Origin: Rosa chinensis
Taxonomy: Eukaryota; Streptophyta; Magnoliopsida; Rosales; Rosaceae
Direction of reading: 5' to 3'
Assembly (NCBI RefSeq): GCF_002994745.2
Contig: NC_037091.1
Coordinates: 37,151,612 to 37,215,611, forward strand
Length of the DNA stretch: 64,000 bases
Under the pieces are notes generated by a model. That model ran no database searches. It had not been told where the DNA came from and saw only the letters and a list, made by a program, of their open reading frames with translations. The position numbers and the translations under genes are program-made. This document shows, piece after piece, positions 48,119 through 59,670 of the stretch (its first letter is position 1; the number at the start of each line of letters is the position of its first letter).

Positions 48119-50671
48119 TAAAGCCCTCGGCCTGCATAAGTCAGGCGGAGGAAATGTTCATCCAGGTGAAAGCTGGCATCAGCAGCAGCTTGAGGGGCTT
48201 GTTGGGCCGCCAGGCGAGCCTAGTCCAATTCTTGAGACAGCACTTCGAAAGCGGCCAAGGGTTGCTCCAGTTGGGCTTCTTCATGGGCAAGCCTGGCCGT
48301 CACATCAGTTAATTGGGCTTGAAGGTCTTGAATCTGGGTCCTGAGATGGTTCCTCGTAACCGTCAGATCCCTGATGAGAGTACCCCGGTCGCCTAAGAAA
48401 TCGCGCGAGGTGTCTGTCTATTAAGTAAGGGTCAGATAGTGGGCTTGGGTCTGCCTAGCCTGCGCTGTCGCGGCCATTTTCTCGTTAAGCCATTGGGGGA
48501 GATCCTGCAGCAGTTGATCGATATCGAGGAATTGGGCTTCAGTGATGGCTCCTTCGCGGAGAAGTACCCTCCGATACTCCAAAGCCCTCGCGGGTGCTCT
48601 GGGCGTCAGAATATCGATTCCAAGGAGACGACGTAGGCCTTCTCTGGCATCATCTATAACTCCAGGAGGAGTCACTTCAAGTATGTAGGCCAGCCTTTCC
48701 AGTCTAGAAGGAGGGGCAAGCAACGGATTTGGGGCAGCAGCAACAGGAATCTCGAGAGGTTACGCGATAGGAACCATTTCCAGCACCGACTCAGGGTTCA
48801 CTTCATCTCCTGCTTCAGGTGCTTGGGGGCATCAGGGACAGGTTCTTGGTTATCCGAGTCTACGCCATCTGGTTCAGCAGGATTTTCGCCGAGCACCTCT
48901 ACAGCGGCCGCAGTCACCTCCTCGATAGGGGCAGGATTCTGTATTTTAGTGAATGGTTAAAGGGTCAAAAGATTGAGTCAGGAATCAGAATATAGGATAA
49001 GCAAGAAGGTGTACCTCTGGAACAGGTGGTTCGGGAAGGATGGCGACTGGCATTGGTTCTTGATCAGCCACACCAGAAATGGGAACCGAATCAGGCACTA
49101 TTTGTTCCATGATAAGAACTACAATTTCCTGTTCGCGAGGTGTGTCCGGGAGCGAACATTCCTCAACTTCAGGTGAGCTATCGTCTATGACTTGAACTGG
49201 CACTAGAGCCAGCTGTGTATTGTTTGCAGTACTGATGGGAGGTGGAGGATTATTAGAATCAGTCGGCGCTTGGGCATGTGAAGCAGACGCGTCTTCGCCA
49301 GCAGCAGAAGATCCTTCCCCAGTTTGTCTGGAGGACCTATGACGAACCTGTAAATGAGGAGCGTTATACGGTCGTACATAATGAAACAAAGATTACAGTG
49401 CTCGCTGTAAACCAGTGATTACCAGTCGATCAGCGATTGGTTCATTTTCTGCCCACGGATTAGCGCGACTGCACTTTCGGGCCAAGCAGCGGCAATCTGT
49501 CGGGGTTTAAAGATTAGACTTGGGAAGAAAATGTCAAGACCATAGAAGGGGAGATCCTTACTGTTTGTGGGTCATCATCATCAGAAGAGGAGTCTTCGAC
49601 GTCGGGTTCAGACACTATTGCTTTCTGTTTCGCTGCCTGTCCAGTGGCCGGTGAAGCATTGACTCCTCGAATGCCAAAAGGTGGCGCACTTCCCTGATGC
49701 AACAAAGTTTGAGTTAAAAAGGGAAAAGCAGACAGAGAGAGAAGAACGATATAAGGCACTTACCTCTTGAGGGGGCTCACGGATTACAATCCCAGCCTAG
49801 ACGGGGTGCGGAGCTCTCGCGGGTCGCTGAGCCGGTTCGGTTGGAGGGGTTTATGCTTCTGCTTCAGGAAAGCGATCAAGCAACTCAGTATCAGCATCAT
49901 AGGGATATCTCAGTTCTGCGAAGATAGTCGCGAAGAGTTCGTCATCCCTTTGTCCCCAGCAGTTGACAGAAACTTCTGACCACCATTGCTCATATTCTTC
50001 GGCGTTCCCATCCACGGGAACGATGTCATGAGCCCAGTCAGGGAGATTAACCAATGTAAGAGTGCTTTGTACTGGTGGAGGCCCAGTAGTGGGGCCGATT
50101 CTGCTTCAAGAAGTGTTGTAGTTCCAGGCATCATAGAGGTGAGAATATCCAACAAAGTGATGCTCATTTGGCCAAATCGAAAGTCGAAAGTGTTGGTGGA
50201 AGTATTCCAAAAGCAGAGAAAGGCAGCAAGCGGTGAGGGATTACCACCCCGCGGGACGCGAAAGCATAAATCAATAGTATGGGTAATACCTGCCGCGTTC
50301 CAGAGAGCCAGATCTCGCGCTTGCACTTCATGATACCAGGAGATCTCTGTCGCGCTAATAAAGGATAGTGAGTACCCTATTTTTGCTCTGTGCTTTTGTG
50401 CACCCCAACTGCTGAAATCTCCAGGGGTCCTTCGGAGGATCGGAATGGGTCGATGAATGGGTAGGCCGTAGAGGGCGATAGTGTCATCAGGGATGGAATC
50501 TCGCTGCGCAGGACCTAGCCCGGCATGATGATTTGAGAGTCTAAGAAGTAGAGGTCTCTGGATAGTAGTATGGATGTGGCAGCGGGCACCGATGCCGGTT
50601 CCCCAAGTGTGGGCGATCTGCTCATTGAGTTCCTCCTCTTGATCGATGACTATTTTCTTTGGGGGAGCCAT
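48119..50671 (-). pseudogene. E1 antisense gene: plant mobile domain (PMD) protein, internally deleted
   Basis: The minus-strand gene starts at 50671 (MAPPKKIVIDQEEELNE) and ends near 48119. Exon 1 encodes the start of a PMD (aminotransferase-like, PF10536) domain: RVPRGGNPSPLAAFLCFWN and FDFRFGQMSITLLDIL. At ~50140 it jumps to the region E3 has ~750 bases later (DAWNY...), which removes the domain core and shifts the frame. Introns remain; the first is 49694-49763 with GT...AG on minus. Later exons encode acidic PDVEDSSSDDDDPQT, VIDDSSPEVEE and VTPPGVIDDAREGLRRLL, then a coiled-coil tail. Cellular PMD proteins such as MAIN/MAIL1 act in silencing and development. The role in the element is unknown. 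Confidence 0.75.
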
Positions 50672-50922
50672 TTTTGGGTTTTCCGAGAGGAAGATGTTCG
50701 AAGCAAGAGGGTTTAAGAGACTAAAAGAGTTTCTGATGTGACAGGTTTGAAATGGCTGACGGATTTAAATAAGAGATTTTGTGAGGAAACGATGCGACGA
50801 AAAGACGTTTTGCAAGGCGAATGGACGCAACCCTTATTAATGACCTCGTTTCGGTCGTGTTGTGTTAACCCCCTTCAATCAGTTACATTTTCGCGGGCCT
50901 AATTTCGGGGCCTGGGGGGCAA
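50672..50922 (-). promoter_or_regulatory. E1 antisense promoter region and polypurine tract
   Basis: A minus-strand TATTTAAAT lies at 50763-50771, ~92 bases upstream of the PMD start codon; E3 has the same box ~100 bases upstream. At its right edge, 50907-50922 (GGGGCCTGGGGGGCAA) is the polypurine-type tract directly before the 3' LTR, which primes plus-strand DNA synthesis. Confidence 0.65.
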
Positions 50923-51611
50923 TGTTTGAGCCCAAAAGTAATTTTGGCAAGATCCTTGAGTGGATTTAGCATAGCGGGCTGATACCTGTGGCCCCAAAAT
51001 AAGCCTACTTGGGTTTGGGTTACAGCTTCACCCATTCAGTGATCCTTAAGGAAAACGAGCCCTTATTGGAATCGAGTAGCAGAGATTGAATAGGAAACTT
51101 CAATCAATAATCCTTCGATGGCAAGGAAAAGTCGAAACCCTATGTATAAATATCAGGTTTCAAGGACGAATAAAAGAACAACTCTCAAAACAACTAATCA
51201 TACAGATTATCAAAGCCTCTCCGGAGCAAACCTACCCGCAACCTAGTTGCAAACCAGCACAGCAAGGGTAACGCCCTCACAACCCAGCGAAGCTAAATTC
51301 ATGCTTTAGCAAAACCAGTGCTTTCTCATAACTTCCCAGTGATTGCTCTGCTCAACCTGCAACGTTTGAGTATCGATTCGGTGACGCGAAGAGATCACAA
51401 CCAAAGCCCTTATCCGTAAGGCAAGAAGTCCTTTTTTCGGAAGGCAGAGAAAAGAGCCTTGTGATGAGGTTGGTGTTCTCCTCGTCCACAATGCTTGATT
51501 CAAGAAGTCAGGTCAAGAGACTCCCCGACGACTGCACCCCACGGTGCTGGTACGCCTGCGCACACGCTCAAAAGAGACAGTTTGCAAGCCAACTGGTTTT
51601 GGAGCCAAACA
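50923..51611 (+). repeat. E1 3' LTR (689 bp)
   Basis: Starts TGTTTGAGCCC and ends GGAGCCAAACA, followed by TSD GGACC. It is 15 bases longer than the 5' LTR. Confidence 0.92.
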
Positions 51612-51616
51612 GGACC

Positions 51617-52545
51617 TATTGAAGGAGAATTCATGTTGGCAGATAGGTAATGGGGAGGAGGTTAACATATGGTCAGATTGTTGGATTTCTACTTTGCAAG
51701 CTGGGAGGCTGAGTAACAATGATTCAGTTATAGGGGAAGTTAGCATAGTTAGTGAATTGATTTCAGCTACGGGAGTTTGGAATGATGCTCTGATTCGAAG
51801 GCTGTTTGATAGGGATGAGGTAGAGATCATATTAAACATCCCTCTTAGTCATAGGAATATACCTGATAGATTTGTGTGGAAGTTGAAAAAAAACACGTTG
51901 AATTTTCTGTTAAAATGGCTTACCGGTTCTCGTTTTTTCATTCTTCTTGTCATAGTCCTTTTACTCTTGCGGTAAATGGGCGGTTTTAGAAGAGGATTTG
52001 GAAGGTTTTGATTCCTAATGCAGCAAAAGTTTTTGCTTGGAGGGTGTGTCATGATATTCTACCATCAGTGGAGAGGTTAGCTACAAGGCATATTCAGGTA
52101 GAATCTGAAGGATGCATTTTGTGTGGAGGCAGCAATGAGTCTACTTTACATCTGTGTAGAGATTGCCCTTTTATGAGGCAGGTGCTGCAGGGCCACGGGA
52201 TTTTGAGGAGGACATGTTTTGACCCACAAGTAGCAGATTGCGATTTGTTGACATGGTTTGATTACTGTGTGAAGACATTATCTCTTACAGAGTGTGTTGG
52301 CTTGTGATGTTGTACTTAGAGCTAACGCTCATATGCAAGAGTTTCGTGTTCATAATACCAACTTTGCTCTGGCTAGTGCTCGAAGAAAAAGAGTGCAAAC
52401 ATGGGTGGCCTCATCAGCAGGAGCGTTAAAGATCAATGTTGATTACTCCTTTCATCATAACACTAGGTCTGGCGGCTTTGGTTTTGTGATCAGAGATTCA
52501 AGTGGTGCCATGTTATCCGGAGGTGTAGACCCTTTATGCAGACTG
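51617..52545 (+). pseudogene. L1-type LINE, 3' segment: zf-RVT and RNase H
   Basis: Continues the LINE after E1 with LKENSCWQIGNGEEVNIWSD and WISTLQAG. The zf-RVT region follows (IPNAAKVFAWRVCHDILPS, GCILCGGSNESTLHLCRDCP). A frameshift near 51975 and a stop at ~52307 separate it from an RNase H start (GALKINVDYSFHHNTRSGGF). RNase H is cut after ~35 residues near 52545, where recognisable LINE sequence stops. No poly-A tail or TSD is seen, so the LINE 3' end has been lost. Confidence 0.85.
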
Positions 52546-52850
52546 ATATCATCGATCAGAACACGCCGAAACTTCGGGACACGTACCTATTTTAATACAC
52601 AAACACACTAATAAAGTAATAATGTTGTAACCAATGCAAAGGAAAACCTATGAGATGAAGGTAAGGATCTTCGTAATTTTATTCTCTTTGAAATTATATA
52701 CATAATCTCATTTCAACGGTCACAGTTGTTTATGTTAGTATGTTACTAACAATGTTTGTCTACGCAGGTTAAAATGAAGTTGGTTAAACTTGGCATGGTC
52801 AAACGTGGGTATTTTTGTTCTGTTTTTAAGAACTGAAGTTTAATCATTGC
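52546..52850. other. Unassigned segment between LINE and E3
   Basis: About 305 AT-rich bases with no coding sequence recognised. They follow an abrupt end of the LINE RNase H and are neither LINE-like nor part of E3. Confidence 0.5.
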
Positions 52851-53595
52851 TGTTTGACACGAAAATCCAGTATGGGTGCAAACTATCTCTTTTGAATGTG
52901 CGAGCGTGCCAGCACCGTGGGGTGCAGTCGTCGAGGCGTCCATTGACCTGACTTTTTAATCAAGCGTTGTGGACGAGGAGAGCACCAACCTCATCACAAG
53001 GCTATTTTCCTGCCTTCCGAGAAAGGACTTTTTGCCTTACGGATAAGGGCTTTGGTTGTGATCTCTTCGCGACACCGAATCGATACTTAGTGTTGTAGAC
53101 TAAGCAGAGCAATCACTGGGAAGTTTGGAGAAAGCACAGGGTTTTGCTAAAGCGTGACTTTAGCTTCGCGGGGGTTACGAGGGCGTCACCCTTGCTTCGC
53201 TGGTAGTATCGGTGGCAGTAGCACTAACAGTCGGCTCTTGGAGAGACTAGGACTGGAAGTACAGTCACCGGGTTTCAACTAGGTTGAAGATTTGCTCCGG
53301 GGAGGCTTGATAATCCGAGGAATTGATTGATTTGAGAGTTGTCCTTGATTTGTCCTTGAAACCTGGTATTTATACCTAGGGTTTCGACTGTTCCTTGCCA
53401 TAGAAGGATTATTGATTGAAGTTTCCTATTCAATCTCCGCTACCTAACTCCAATAAGGGCTCGTTTTCCTTATGGGTTTCAGAATGGGCGAAGCTGTAAC
53501 CCAATTCCAAGTAGACTTATTTTTGGGCGCAGATATCGGTCTGCTATGCTAAATCCACTAAAGGATCTTGCAAAAATTACTTTTGGGCTCAAACA
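52851..53595 (-). repeat. E3 3' LTR
   Basis: On minus it starts TGTTTGAGCCC at 53595 and ends at 52851 with TCAAACA in place of the E1 GCCAAACA. The tract GGGGCTTGGGGGGCAA precedes it (53611-53596 on minus), equivalent to the E1 polypurine tract. The TSD on this side would be 52846-52850 (ATTGC). Confidence 0.88.
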
Positions 53596-53750
53596 TTGCC
53601 CCCCAAGCCCCGAAATCGGGCTCGCGAGAATGTAACTGATTGAAGGGGACTAAAACGATGTGTCTGATGACCGAAATGATATCATTAATGAGGGTTGAGT
53701 CTATTCGCTTGGCGAAACGTCTTTTCGTGGCATCGTTTCCCTCACAAAAT

Positions 53751-53767
53751 CTTTTATTTAAATCCTG
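53751..53767 (+). promoter_or_regulatory. TATA-like box of the E3 antisense PMD gene
   Basis: TATTTAAAT at 53755-53763 lies ~100 bases before the ATG at 53864. The same box at the same distance occurs in E1 (50763-50771 on minus). Confidence 0.5.
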
Positions 53768-53863
53768 CAGCCACTCCAAACCTGTCACATCAGAAACTCT
53801 TTCAGTCTCCTTAAACCCAGAAACTCTTCTGTCCCAAACAATCCTCATAATAGAAACCCAGAA

Positions 53864-56800
53864 ATGGCTCCTCCAAAGAAAATAGTTATCGATCAGGAGG
53901 AAGAACTCAACGAGAAAGCTGCTCACTCTTGGGGAACCAGAATTGGTGCCCGCTGCCGTATCTACACCAATATCCAGAGACCACTGCTTCTCAGGCTCCC
54001 AAATCAACAAGTCAGACTGGGCCCGGCACCGCGAGATTCCATTCCAACCGACGCTATCACCCTTTACGGCCCCCATCCGTCGACCCGCTCCGGTCCTCCG
54101 AAGGACCCCTGGAGATTTCAACAGTTGGGGTGCGCAAAAACATCGAGTGAAAATAGGGCACTGGCCATCCTCGATCAGTGCGGCGGAGCTTTCTTAGTAT
54201 CGCGAAGCGCGAGCGTGAGATCTGGCTTGCTGGAACGCTGTAGGTATTACCCAAACCATTGATTTATGCTTTCGCCTTCCTCGCGATGGCAACCGCTCGC
54301 CACTCACTGCCTTCCTTTGCTTTTGGAATACTGCCACCAACACCTTTGATTTCCGATTTGGTCAAATAAGTATTACATTATTGGATATTCTTACCATTAC
54401 TGGATTGCCCATCGATGGCGAGCCCTATCTGCATGGCGAATTCGATTCTGACAACTTCTCATCAACCATGGCCCAAACTGGTCGCAGCGCTCATAGTAGC
54501 TCCTATCCGCGGTGGCTGGCCTATTACCACAAAGAACACAATGCGACTGGTGGCATTGCCTTTCTGGAGTATTGGCTCTGCAAGTTCATCTTCTATATCT
54601 CCACTAATAAGCCCACTGGTCCTTGGACTTTCCTGGCCACAGCCCTCTACAACGGCCGCCGCGTGGGGTTTGGACAACCAGTGTTGGGTGCCCTCTACCG
54701 TACTTTATACCAGGCCACCATGATCCTTTCGAGACTAGCATTTCTGGCCCTTTTTGGATCCTTGATTTCTGGATTCAAACTTACTTTCCATTCTTCCGTC
54801 GCGATGATATTTCATTGCTACCACCGGCTGACGCCCTTCTTGGTCAGTGGCTTTGTCGCGAGGAGAGGTACACATCCCCACCCTATTCTGAGTGTTTCTC
54901 ATATTTGTACCTCCTGCATGAAATTCCTTACTGCAACTTAGTACTCAATAGGAGATTCCCCACTCCTCTTAAAAATGGGTTCCTTCCTGGGGCTCCTAAT
55001 TATAGTGATCGCACGCGCCTGGCTTTTCGCCGCGCGATCTCTTGTTTAGACATTAGGCTTGTATCTTATGACCTCAGTTATGAGCTCTACGCTCCCAACC
55101 ACTTCGCTCGCCAGTTTGGTCTTATCCAACTAGTGCCATTCCCCCTTTATGATGCTTGGAACTACAATACCTCTTGGTGCAGAATTGGCCCCTTGACTGG
55201 GCCACCGCCAGTACAAAGCATGCTTGTACTGGTTGGTCTCCCTAACTGGGCTAATCACATCGTCCCCGTGGATGGGATTGCTGAAGATTATGATCAATAG
55301 TGGTTAGAAGTTTCTGTCAACTGCTGGAGACAAAGGGATGACGAACTCTTTGCGACCATTTTGAAGAACTGAGATATCCTTATGATGCCGATACCGAGTT
55401 ACTTGCTCATTTTCCTGAAGACGAGGAGCGACCTCTTCTACCTGAACCTGCTCTGCGACCCGTGCGAGCCCCGTGCCCGGTCCAGGCTGGGATTGTCATT
55501 CGTGAGCCTCCCCAAGAGGTAATTGTCTTATATTTCTTACATTACTTTCTGTCTGCTTTTCCCCTTTTACTCATGCTTTGTTGCATCAGGGAAGTGTGCC
55601 ACCCTCTGGCGGTCGTGCAGTTAATACTTCTCCAGCCACTGGTCAGGCCGCGAAGAAGAAAGCGGTAGCGACGGAGCCTGAAGCCGAAGACTCTTCCTCT
55701 GACGATGATGACCCACAAACAGTAAGGCTCTTGGCTTAAAATCTCATAATTCTGATATCTTCTTCGAAGCTTATTTTGACTTTACTTTAATCCTGACAGA
55801 TTGCTGCCCCTTTAGCCCGCAAACACAGTCGCGCTGATCCTCGGACTGATCCATGGGCAGAAGATGAACCAGTCGCTAACCGACTGGTAATACTCATCTA
55901 AAATGAGCCATGACGTTTTGTTTTGTTATGTATGACTCTATAACGCTCCTCCTCTACAAGTTCGCCGTAGGTCATCAAGGCAAGTTGGGGAAGGATCCTC
56001 TGTTGCTGGCGAAGGTGTGCCTGGTTCACAAATCCAAGAGCCAAATGGTTCTAATAATCCTCTCTCTCCAATTGATGCTGCAAACAACATGCAGTTGGTT
56101 CTGGTCCCAATACAGGTTATAGATGACAGCTCGCCTGAGGTTGAAGAAAGAAAGTCGCTCCCAGACACCTCCTACGAGCAACCAACTGCAACCCTCCTTC
56201 TGGAACAGGCAGCGCCTGATTCAGTTCCAGCGTCCGGTGAGATTGCCCAGGAACCTGTGCCAACAGCAATTCTTCGCGAGCCACCTGTTGAAGAGGTACC
56301 TTTCTTAACAAAATGTTTTATCATTAACCCCTGGCTTGGTTATTCTGACAATGCCTCCTTCTAGGACCCAAATGCTATTCCAAACGAGGAAGCGGCTGTC
56401 ATAGCCGGAGAGATAGTGGCCGAGAATCCTGCCTAACCTGTCCTCGATGTAGTTGGTTAGGAGCCTGCCCCCAAGCCATTGAAGCCGGGGAAGTAGGGGA
56501 AAACCCTAAACCATTGCCAGAGGAAGTACCTGTCACGGAGCCTCTCGAGGCCCCTTCTGTTGCTGAGCAACCGCCTCAGTCCACTTTAGAACGGCTAGCT
56601 CGTGTGCTCGAGGTGACCCCTCCTGGGGTCGTAGATAATGCTAGAGAAGGCCTTCGTCGCCTCCTGGGCCCTGATATTCTGATTCCTGGCGCGCCCGCTA
56701 GAGTTTTGGAGTATCTGAGGTTACTTCTCCGCGAGGGGGCCATCACTGACGACCAATTTCAAGAGGTTGACCAACTGTTGCAGGATCTTCCCCAAGGGCA

Positions 56801-57104
56801 CAATGAGAGGGTGGTCGTGACCGCACAAGCTAGGTAGACTGAAACACACTACTAGGCCCTTGCTCAACAGACGGACCCAGATCCAGGATCTTCAAGCCCG
56901 ATTAAATGATGTGACGGCTAGGCTTGCCCAAGCGGATCCTCAATTGGAGCAGCCCCTTGCTGCTTTCAAGACTTTGACCCATGACCTGGCCTAAGCTCGT
57001 GTAGTAGCCCAACAGGCCGCACAAGCTGCCGCTGATGCTAGCTTTCATCTGGATGAACTTTTCCTCCGCTTAACTCATGCAGGCCGGGGATTTTTAGGCC
57101 TCTG
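53864..57104 (+). pseudogene. E3 antisense gene: PMD protein with four introns
   Basis: Starts MAPPKKIVIDQEEELNE at 53864. Exons are 53864-55518, 55590-55721, 55800-55885, 55961-56295 and from 56365 to a stop near 57104. Introns of 71, 78, 75 and 69 bases all have GT...AG ends. Exon 1 carries the full-length PMD domain: LPLLLEYCH-type core, FDFRFG, ITLLDILTITGLPIDGEP, LGQWLCREERYTSPPYSE, FARQFGLIQLVPFPLYDAWN. It has several frameshifts and stops (about 54140-54400, 54600 and 55298). Exons 2-5 encode acidic and coiled-coil segments as in E1. The gene is antisense to E3 pol. It is closer to the ancestral form than the E1 copy but not intact. Confidence 0.78.
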
Positions 57105-58438
57105 ATATTAGGCCCATTAATTTGTATGAACAATATTACTACCAATAAATTAATTATTTAGCCCACTTGGTTGGCCCAAATTTCTTTTATCTCGTAGGCA
57201 ATAGCTCTGTTCAATTCTTGCTTTAACTGCACAAAAACAGTTTCAAAAAGTAATCTCGAAAAGGAGCAGTTATCTCCTTGGAGACCGCTCTCTCGTCCAC
57301 GCGGATTCAATTCCGTTTATTTCCGAGATCTCAGCATTGAATCCCATTGATATTCCCATTGATGGCATTGAAACGTCTTCAACTACCCATATCCAAGGGT
57401 TGAAGCCACTGAGGAAGGCCTCTATAAATATCAATACTTTGGAAAGATGAAAACTTACACAAACATGGCTTACCCAGAAATGACCTTGCAAGCCTTTCTC
57501 CTCTTCCTTCTATTTCTCAAATCTTCTCCATACGATCTCGTCCTTAGCCTCTAGATCTTAGGCTTTATGGCTTGATCTCACTGCCTGTGTAGGCTTTATG
57601 GCCTAATCTCAGGCAACCTCGTGTCTTTGGTCTATGAAAGCCTGGATGGAACATCCTAGGTTTTGGATAGGTTGAAGAACACGAGGAGCTCCTAACGCGG
57701 GGCTCACATGCTAGGGAGTCCCTCTCCTCAGATTTCCATGAGCGGAGCAAAGTGAAGAAGGGCGGAAGGCCACTTTGAGGCCGACTGTTCTTCTTTCGCA
57801 GCCTACCTCCGGGGTCTGATGAGCCGACTTCTGTTTTCCCCCTAGAGGTAGGTGAGGCAACTGAGTCGCCCTCCAGCGCTGATTTGTCTCCATCCCGGAG
57901 GATAACCGATTGGAAGGATTGCGATGGATTATTTCCTTCCCTCTCCTTCTAGTACAAATGATAGCAGCTGCGACTCAGATCAGAGGAGGGTGAAGAGAGG
58001 AAGAGTAAGAGTGAATATCTCATCGACCCTTCTTGCCGCAAGATCCGGAAACTCATAGAAGACATGAATCCTTATTAGTTGTTTTAGCCACTTTCTGGCT
58101 TTGTATATCATTAATGTAATTTTCCCGAACACATTGTCTTGCTTTTGGCCGCAAAGCCACTTCATGAATGAAAGATTCGAAATTTTCTTATTTGCTAACA
58201 AACAATATGATATGATAATAAGGCCTCTGGAATAGGCCCTTACACACATTCCTAACACAAATTGTCAAGGATATTAAACGAAAATGTATAAAAATTTGCC
58301 AGCTGAATTACTGCAAAAAATAATGGCTACTGCCAAAATAATGGCCACTATGAAGGCCTTTATGCATAGAGTGTTGCCCCCCTAGTGTTCGTAGGTGGAG
58401 CGAAGACAGGCGATCGAGGCCACAATGAAAAGGCCTAA
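57105..58438. other. E3 spacer between PMD gene and integrase
   Basis: Equivalent to 46746-48118 of E1 in reverse. It includes the conserved block at 57720-57900. No protein is recognised. Confidence 0.5.
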
Positions 58439-59670
58439 TTACAAGGGATGAGGCGAGCCAAGGGACACTATATTTGCCCCCCCTGTCCTTGCAAAGGAAG
58501 AATCTGGGGGATCTTCAAATTCCCAAACGATGGGGTAGTATTTCTTTAAGAACCTGCCATTGATAGGGTTACGGTGGAGGTCGCCATCCAAATCTTTGAG
58601 GTGAAAAGCCCCACGTTCTAGAATTCTATGAATCACAAAGGGCCTTCCTAGCGCGGGGTCCATTTACCAGGACTAGTTAACTTTTCACCAAATGGAAGGA
58701 CTGCCTTCCAAACGAGCTCTCCCTCTTTGTAACTGCGGCCGCGAGTTCTCCGTTGCTTCTCCATTACTAAGTTGTCCAAAGCCTCTAAGCACTGACCGCT
58801 AAGGTCTTCGTGCTCCTGCCACATGGCCTGGACGTAGTCATCACCAATCAAATGATGTTGATCTTGGACGCGTAGAGAGTGAACATTGATCTCTAAGGGT
58901 AAAACCGCGTCGTGACCAAACATGAGTGCATAGGGCGTTGTGGCAGTAGGAGTTCGTTTTGAAGTGCGATAGGCCCACAACGTTTCATACAATGTCTCGT
59001 GCCATTGGCGAGGGTTTTCAACAAGCATCTTCTTCAGTAGGGTAATGATAATCTTGTTACTGACCTCTGCTTGACCATTAGACTGAGCGTAATAAGGTGT
59101 GCTGTGGAGAAACTGGATGCCGAAGTCATTGACGAGCTGCTTCACATCACCGCCCATAAATGCTGCCCCCCTGTCTGATTCTAACACCTCGGGGACGCTG
59201 AACCTGCATATAATATTTCGAAAGATGAATTGGCGAATGGTTGCTCCAGAGGCCTCCTTTAAAGGTTCAGCTTCCACCCATTTAGTGAAGAAATCTGTAG
59301 CGACGATGATGAACTTGTGTTGGAGTGACGAATGGGGATGAATCATGCCAATCAAGTCCAATGCCCAACCTCGCGCAGGCCAAGGTTTAATAATAGGTTG
59401 CATGGGAATATTGGGAATATGCTGAACTGGTCCATGAGCCTGGCAATCCTGACAGCCTTTCACGAATGTGATACAGTCTTTCAAAATACTGGGCCAATAA
59501 TACCCGTGTCACTTGATGAGCCAACTCATCTTTGGACCCGCCTGATGGGCTCCATAGACGCCGGCATGTGCTTCTCGCATCAAACGCTTTGCATCGCGGT
59601 CAAACACACACCGGAAATCTATGCCATCTTCGCTGCGTCGGCACAGCTCATCGCCTCTGCGGAAGTAATT
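58439..59670 (-). pseudogene. E3 integrase
   Basis: Minus-strand frame with the zinc-binding part at the start (CITFVKGCQDCQAHGPV), interrupted by a TGA near 59513 in place of arginine before HGYYWP. The catalytic core has ALDLIGMIHPHS (D), LESDRGAAFMGG (D) and SNGQAEVSNK (E). From 59484 it is open for 278 codons. The C-terminal part continues after a frameshift near 58660 (RPFVIHRILERGAFHLKDLD) to 58439. All three catalytic residues are kept, unlike the disturbed zinc site and SDRW of E1. Confidence 0.9.

Larger units (their letters stand above)
19060..51611 (+). mobile_element. E1: Ty3/gypsy LTR retrotransposon with nested insertions
   Basis: The LTRs at 19060-19733 and 50923-51611 begin TGTTTGAG and end GCCAAACA. 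TSD GGACC lies at 19055-19059 and 51612-51616. Removing it rejoins the LINE reading (STRDL then LKENSCW). Removing the nested E2 and solo LTRs B and C leaves ~13.4 kb in the order LTR, gag, protease, RT, RNase H, integrase, antisense PMD gene, LTR. Gag and pol are interrupted by stops and frameshifts, so it is not autonomous. The layout with an extra antisense ORF between pol and the 3' LTR is known from the plant Tat branch of Ty3/gypsy. Confidence 0.93.

Noticed and set aside
53864..55300. Treating the PMD gene as a host single-copy gene next to E3
   Set aside because: E1 carries the same gene at the same position and orientation relative to its LTR, so it belongs to the element family.
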